Origin: D2472 sp964444385
GTDB taxonomy: Bacteria > Pseudomonadota > Gammaproteobacteria > Magnimaribacterales > D2472
Direction: 5' to 3'
Length of the DNA: 18,080 nucleotides
NCBI GenBank assembly: GCA_964444385.1
Contig: CAYUHD010000027.1
Span: 1-18,080, forward strand
The translations under genes and the position numbers were made by a program. Positions 15,286 through 18,080 of the stretch are shown here, piece by piece (within the stretch, counting starts at the first letter, position 1; each line of letters opens with the position of its first letter). The notes beneath the pieces are model-generated. The model saw only the letters and a program-made list of their open reading frames with translations. It did not search any database and was not told where the DNA came from.

Positions 15286-16644
15286 ATGAGCGAATCTTCT
15301 TCATCAAAAATAACTGAAACAGTATCTTGGGTAGGGAAGTGGACATTTGTATTGGCAGCCGCTGGCTCTGCTGTGGGCTTGGGCAATATTTGGGGCTTCC
15401 CATATAAAGCAGGTACAGAGGGTGGCGGAGCTTTCGTAGTAATTTATTTGCTATGTATCCTAGCTGTTGGTCTGCCAATCATGATGGCAGAGATAATGCT
15501 AGGTAGGCGTGCTAGAAAGAGTCCAGTTAATGCCATGAAAACTGCTGCAATAGAGTCGGGACAAACAAGTAAATGGCAAGCTGTTGGTTGGGGCGGCTTA
15601 CTTTCAGGCATTTTAATACTTTCTTTTTATAGCGTTATAGCTGGGATCTGTTTGAACTATATAATTATTTCTGCTTTCCCAACTCCTGAGATCTCATCTC
15701 TTGAGCAGTTTAATTTAGTCATATCCTCCCCATCGAGACTTATGTTTTGGCATTCAATTTTTATTACTTTAAACATTGTTATCATTTCTGCAGGCGTTAT
15801 CGGTGGAATAGAGAGAATGGTTCGTTTGTTAATGCCCATGTTATTTATTTTGATGATGGTCATGGTTATAAATGCCATGATTAATGGTGATTTTATCAGG
15901 GGTTTAAATTTTTTATTTGCCCCAGATTTTTCAGAGGTTGATGCTACGACATTTTTAAGAGCAATGGGTCAAGCATTCTTTAGTTTAAGCTTAGGCATGG
16001 GCTCCATCATGTGTTATGGCTCATATATGCCTCAAGAAGAAAACATCTTTCAAACCTCTTTAACAGTTGCTGGTTTAGACACTTTAATTGCTATCTTAGC
16101 CGGGCTTGCTATTTTCCCTATAATTTTTGCATATGGACTAGAGCCAGGTGAGGGTCCTGGACTAGTATTTATAAGTTTATTATCAGTATTTGTTGATATG
16201 CCATTAGGTAATATTATTGGACCAGCATTTTTTGCTCTTCTGTCTATTGCTGCGCTAAGTAGCGCTATTTCTTTGCTAGAGCCAAGTGTTGCATATTTTG
16301 AAGAAGAAAATATTGTTTCACGTTTTTCTGCAGCTTTGATATTAGGTCTATCAGCCTGGTTCATAGGTATAGGTAGCGTCCTAAGTTTTAATGATTGGTC
16401 TGAAATATCATTTGTAGGAGATCTAAATTTTCTTGATTCCATGGATTATTTGGCTAATCAATTTTTGATGCCAATTGGGGGCATGATGGTAGCAATTTTT
16501 GCTGGATGGTTTTTAAAACCAGATCTCGCCCTCGATGAATTTTCGGGGATACAGCTTAATGTATTTAAAGTATGGCGATTCTTCATTAAATTTATTTCAC
16601 CAGTTCTCGTTGCGGCAGTTTTTGTTTATCAACTAGTAAGTTAA
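15286..16644 (+). CDS. Sodium-dependent transporter, NSS/SNF family
   Basis: A 452-residue inner-membrane sodium-coupled symporter of the LeuT-fold neurotransmitter:sodium symporter family; bacterial members usually carry amino acids. TM1 has the signature AAAGSAVGLGNIWGFPY (about 25-41), with the unwound GLGNIW Na+/substrate site, then GGGAFVVIYLLC. TM6 has AFFSLSLGMGSIMCYGSYMP and TM8 has LSIAALSSAISLLEP. About 11 membrane segments can be counted, as in shorter bacterial members. The substrate cannot be predicted. It is the middle gene between the DUF3429-like gene and ratA (2-base spacing). Confidence 0.95.
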   Translation: MSESSSSKITETVSWVGKWTFVLAAAGSAVGLGNIWGFPYKAGTEGGGAFVVIYLLCILAVGLPIMMAEIMLGRRARKSPVNAMKTAAIESGQTSKWQAVGWGGLLSGILILSFYSVIAGICLNYIIISAFPTPEISSLEQFNLVISSPSRLMFWHSIFITLNIVIISAGVIGGIERMVRLLMPMLFILMMVMVINAMINGDFIRGLNFLFAPDFSEVDATTFLRAMGQAFFSLSLGMGSIMCYGSYMPQEENIFQTSLTVAGLDTLIAILAGLAIFPIIFAYGLEPGEGPGLVFISLLSVFVDMPLGNIIGPAFFALLSIAALSSAISLLEPSVAYFEEENIVSRFSAALILGLSAWFIGIGSVLSFNDWSEISFVGDLNFLDSMDYLANQFLMPIGGMMVAIFAGWFLKPDLALDEFSGIQLNVFKVWRFFIKFISPVLVAAVFVYQLVS

Positions 16645-16646
16645 AA

Positions 16647-17072
16647 ATGTCGACTAGCTTTGAGGGATCTGAAACATTTCAAGCATCTCCAGATAAAATA
16701 CTTTCTTTGATAAATAACTTTGAATCTTACAAGGAATTTTTGCCTGGATGTCTTGAATCTTCTAGATTAACTGGTTCTGGAGAGAGCATGGTTTCAGGCA
16801 GGTTAGTATTTTCAATTTTGAATAAAACATATTCATTTGAATCTAAAAATGAAACGACAGGATCTGAAGTTCATATTTCTCAATCTAAGGGGCCTTTTTT
16901 AGATTTTCATGCTTTGTGGAGCTTGGAACCAATTGATGAAAGGCATACAAAAGTAAAATTTATAACCAATTTTAGTTTACCATTTTTTCTTAAAATCTTT
17001 GTTACACAATCCTTGATAGATAAGATGGGCATTAAATTTATAAATGCTTTTGGAAAACAATTATTAAAATAA
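16647..17072 (+). CDS. ratA: RatA/COQ10-type START-domain (SRPBCC) protein
   Basis: A 141-residue single-domain protein of the polyketide cyclase/START superfamily. The N-terminal FEGSETFQASPDKILSLINN and SYKEFLPGCLESSRL match the RatA/Coq10 pattern, whose core is Y-x-x-FLPxC. E. coli RatA was reported as a toxin inhibiting 70S formation, while mitochondrial Coq10 binds ubiquinone; a quinone or lipid-binding role is equally likely here. In many gammaproteobacteria the gene lies near smpB and bamE, as here, but the usual ratB partner is not visible. It converges on bamE with 22 bases between stops. Confidence 0.9.
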   Translation: MSTSFEGSETFQASPDKILSLINNFESYKEFLPGCLESSRLTGSGESMVSGRLVFSILNKTYSFESKNETTGSEVHISQSKGPFLDFHALWSLEPIDERHTKVKFITNFSLPFFLKIFVTQSLIDKMGIKFINAFGKQLLK

Positions 17073-17094
17073 AGTTAAGTTAGCAAAAAATTTC

Positions 17095-17436
17095 TTAGTT
17101 ACCCCCAAAGCTAATCTCTTCTAATATCCAGGTTTCTAATTTCTCATCTTCGTTAAATGTTAGCGATAGTTTTTTCTCACCAACTACAGTTTCACCAACT
17201 TTTACTGAATAAAAATAATCCCATCTTTTTTGGTGGATGGGGCTATTTAAAAGAGGGGTTCCTAACAAATATTGAACTTGATCTTTGGAGAGCCCTTTTA
17301 CGAGCTGCTCAACGTCTTCATCTTCAATAATATTTCCTTGTAAAACCGCTACTTTGAAGGGAGCTAAAGTTGAGCAACCAGTTACTCCACCAAGAGATAA
17401 GATAATGATTAAAAAGGCTTTAGATAATTGCATCAT
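17095..17436 (-). CDS. bamE: Outer membrane assembly lipoprotein BamE (SmpA/OmlA)
   Basis: BamE is a small lipoprotein of the BAM complex, which inserts beta-barrel proteins in the outer membrane. This one has 113 residues. It has a lipoprotein signal peptide with lipobox VTGC, Cys21 being the lipidated residue, and the family block GLSKDQVQYLLGTPLL followed by RWDYFYSV. Met1 and Met2 are both possible starts (17436 or 17433). It is divergent from fur across 45 bases, the bamE(omlA)/fur arrangement known from Pseudomonas. Confidence 0.96.
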   Translation of the reverse strand: MMQLSKAFLIIILSLGGVTGCSTLAPFKVAVLQGNIIEDEDVEQLVKGLSKDQVQYLLGTPLLNSPIHQKRWDYFYSVKVGETVVGEKKLSLTFNEDEKLETWILEEISFGGN

Positions 17437-17455
17437 GAGATGGTTTGATTATACT
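17428..17455 (+). promoter_or_regulatory. Candidate fur promoter
   Basis: TTGCAT (17428-17433) and TATACT (17450-17455) are separated by 16 bases. Transcription would start near 17462, about 20 bases before the fur ATG. The -35 element overlaps the first codons of bamE on the other strand. Confidence 0.5.
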
Positions 17456-17481
17456 TTGAAAGAGGATACATCGAAAAGTTC

Positions 17482-17889
17482 ATGAGTAAAGAAAATACTG
17501 AATTAAAAAAAGCGGGTTTAAACGCGACTCTTCCCAGAATACGAATTTTAGAAGCTCTGGAATCGATTGATAATCGCCATTTAAGCGCTGAGGATATATA
17601 CAAACAGCTTATTGCTTCTGGTGAGGACGTTGGTCTAGCAACTGTTTATCGAGTCCTTACTCAATTTGAGTCAGCTGGAATAGTTATGCGACATAATTTT
17701 GAAGAAGGCCATGCAGTATATGAAATTACTCCTGATGATCATCATGATCATATGGTGTGCCTAGAAACTGGCAAAGTTATAGAGTTTCATGATGAGTTAA
17801 TTGAAAAACGTCAGGAAGCTATAGCAAGTGAAAATGGCTATGAAATAGTTGATCATAGTATGGTTCTTTACGTAAAACCTGTTAAATAA
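17482..17889 (+). CDS. fur: Ferric uptake regulator Fur
   Basis: Fur is the iron-responsive dimeric repressor, here 135 residues. The winged helix is at about 1-82, with GLNATLPRIRILEAL and VGLATVYRVLTQFESAG as the recognition region. Metal-site residues correspond to E. coli numbering: His33, Glu81, His88 and His90 (DDHHDH). Cys93 is present but the second Cys of the CxxC is Thr96 (CLETGKV), and there is no Cys-rich tail. This is the Pseudomonas-type Fur, which lacks that structural zinc site. It is divergent from bamE. A weak Fur-box-like match (11 of 14) at 17400-17414 could mean autoregulation, but this is uncertain. Confidence 0.97.
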   Translation: MSKENTELKKAGLNATLPRIRILEALESIDNRHLSAEDIYKQLIASGEDVGLATVYRVLTQFESAGIVMRHNFEEGHAVYEITPDDHHDHMVCLETGKVIEFHDELIEKRQEAIASENGYEIVDHSMVLYVKPVK

Positions 17890-17903
17890 ATTATCTCTTA
17901 ACC

Positions 17904-17932
17904 CTTGAACTCAACTAGGGTCATCCCAATAT
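17904..17932 (+). promoter_or_regulatory. Sigma32-like heat-shock promoter before the last gene
   Basis: CTTGAAC (17904-17910) and CCCAATAT (17925-17932) are separated by 14 bases, close to the sigma32 consensus CTTGAAA-N13-15-CCCCATNT. It lies 22 bases upstream of the probable grpE ATG. The resemblance and the spacing support both the promoter type and the gene assignment. Confidence 0.6.
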
Positions 17933-17954
17933 ATTCATTAATTGGATATATAAG

Positions 17955-18080
17955 ATGGCAAAAAAACAAAAAGCAAAAGATAAAACCAATCTCAAAGATG
18001 AATCAATTGATAATGAAGATGTTTTAGCTGCAGAGGAATCCATAGAAGAGGATTTAGAATCATCAACTGAAGAAATTGAT
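17955..18080 (+). CDS. grpE: Probable GrpE, N-terminal part (cut by window end)
   Basis: The first 42 codons are visible and the frame runs off the window. The protein begins MAKKQKAKDKTNLKDES, then becomes strongly acidic (Glu/Asp/Ser-rich), like the disordered N-terminus of many GrpE proteins. The conserved GrpE domain is not visible. The assignment rests on the sigma32-like promoter and on Pseudomonas-like gene order (bamE, fur, recN, grpE, dnaK). GrpE is the nucleotide-exchange factor of DnaK. Alternatives include any protein with an acidic leader. Confidence 0.55.
   Translation, partial: MAKKQKAKDKTNLKDESIDNEDVLAAEESIEEDLESSTEEID

Noticed and set aside
16050..16442. A 130-codon open frame antisense to the sodium symporter
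   Set aside because: Typical shadow of a membrane protein gene; no ribosome-binding site or recognisable motif.
17400..17414. Fur-box-like match within the start of bamE
   Set aside because: Only 11 of 14 positions match and lies in coding sequence of an AT-rich genome; not separable from chance.
17482..17889. Loss of the second Cys of the Fur CxxC motif as a novel feature
   Set aside because: Pseudomonas-type Fur proteins show the same CxxC loss and short tail, so this is known variation.

Overview
The window is an AT-rich, densely packed chromosomal segment from a gammaproteobacterium. Ribosomal, fatty-acid and tmRNA genes are all clearly gamma-type. Local orders (rpsD-rpoA-rplQ; divergent uvrA/ssb; divergent ispB/rplU-rpmA-obgE; smpB-ssrA; ratA/bamE/fur followed by a probable grpE) match the Pseudomonas/E. 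coli pattern. The low GC, near-zero spacers, overlapping convergent genes and shortened proteins suggest a streamlined marine lineage such as SAR86. That placement is inference; no phylogeny was run.

Layout. 1-1439 is the end of the alpha ribosomal operon (rpsD tail, rpoA, rplQ), meeting uvrA tail to tail (1436-4258, minus). Divergent from uvrA is a co-directional run (4326-7023): ssb, an atypical crotonase, a cytoplasmic GH5-like glycoside hydrolase and a CsaA-type tRNA-binding protein. 7038-9884 (minus) is an ispB-fabA-fabB operon with overlapping stop/start codons, giving the quinone side chain and unsaturated fatty acids. A 100-N assembly gap interrupts ispB, but both flanks carry the same 55 bp. 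Collapsing the duplication restores a perfect 322-residue IspB, so the gap is almost certainly artificial. 9971-11571 is rplU-rpmA-obgE, meeting rpsT (minus) tail to tail. 11970-13934 encodes a secreted S9 peptidase preceded by a perfect palindrome.

13941-14786 (minus) carries the trans-translation module: a complete two-domain tmRNA gene (tag AENDNYALAA) and smpB. smpB is interrupted by one in-frame TAA exactly where the family has a conserved Lys. Divergent from smpB is an operon of a DUF3429-like membrane protein, an NSS-family sodium symporter and ratA. Next come bamE (minus), fur (plus) and, behind a sigma32-like promoter, the first 42 codons of a probable grpE. No recN lies between fur and this gene.

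The content is mostly housekeeping and I see no clearly new multi-gene system. The points most worth a second look are the nonsense codon in smpB beside an intact tmRNA, a Fur-box-like operator at the smpB start, the TyrR-box-like palindrome abutting the peptidase start, the crotonase lacking both usual catalytic glutamates, and the artificial gap in ispB. No gene-free stretch exceeds about 140 bases.
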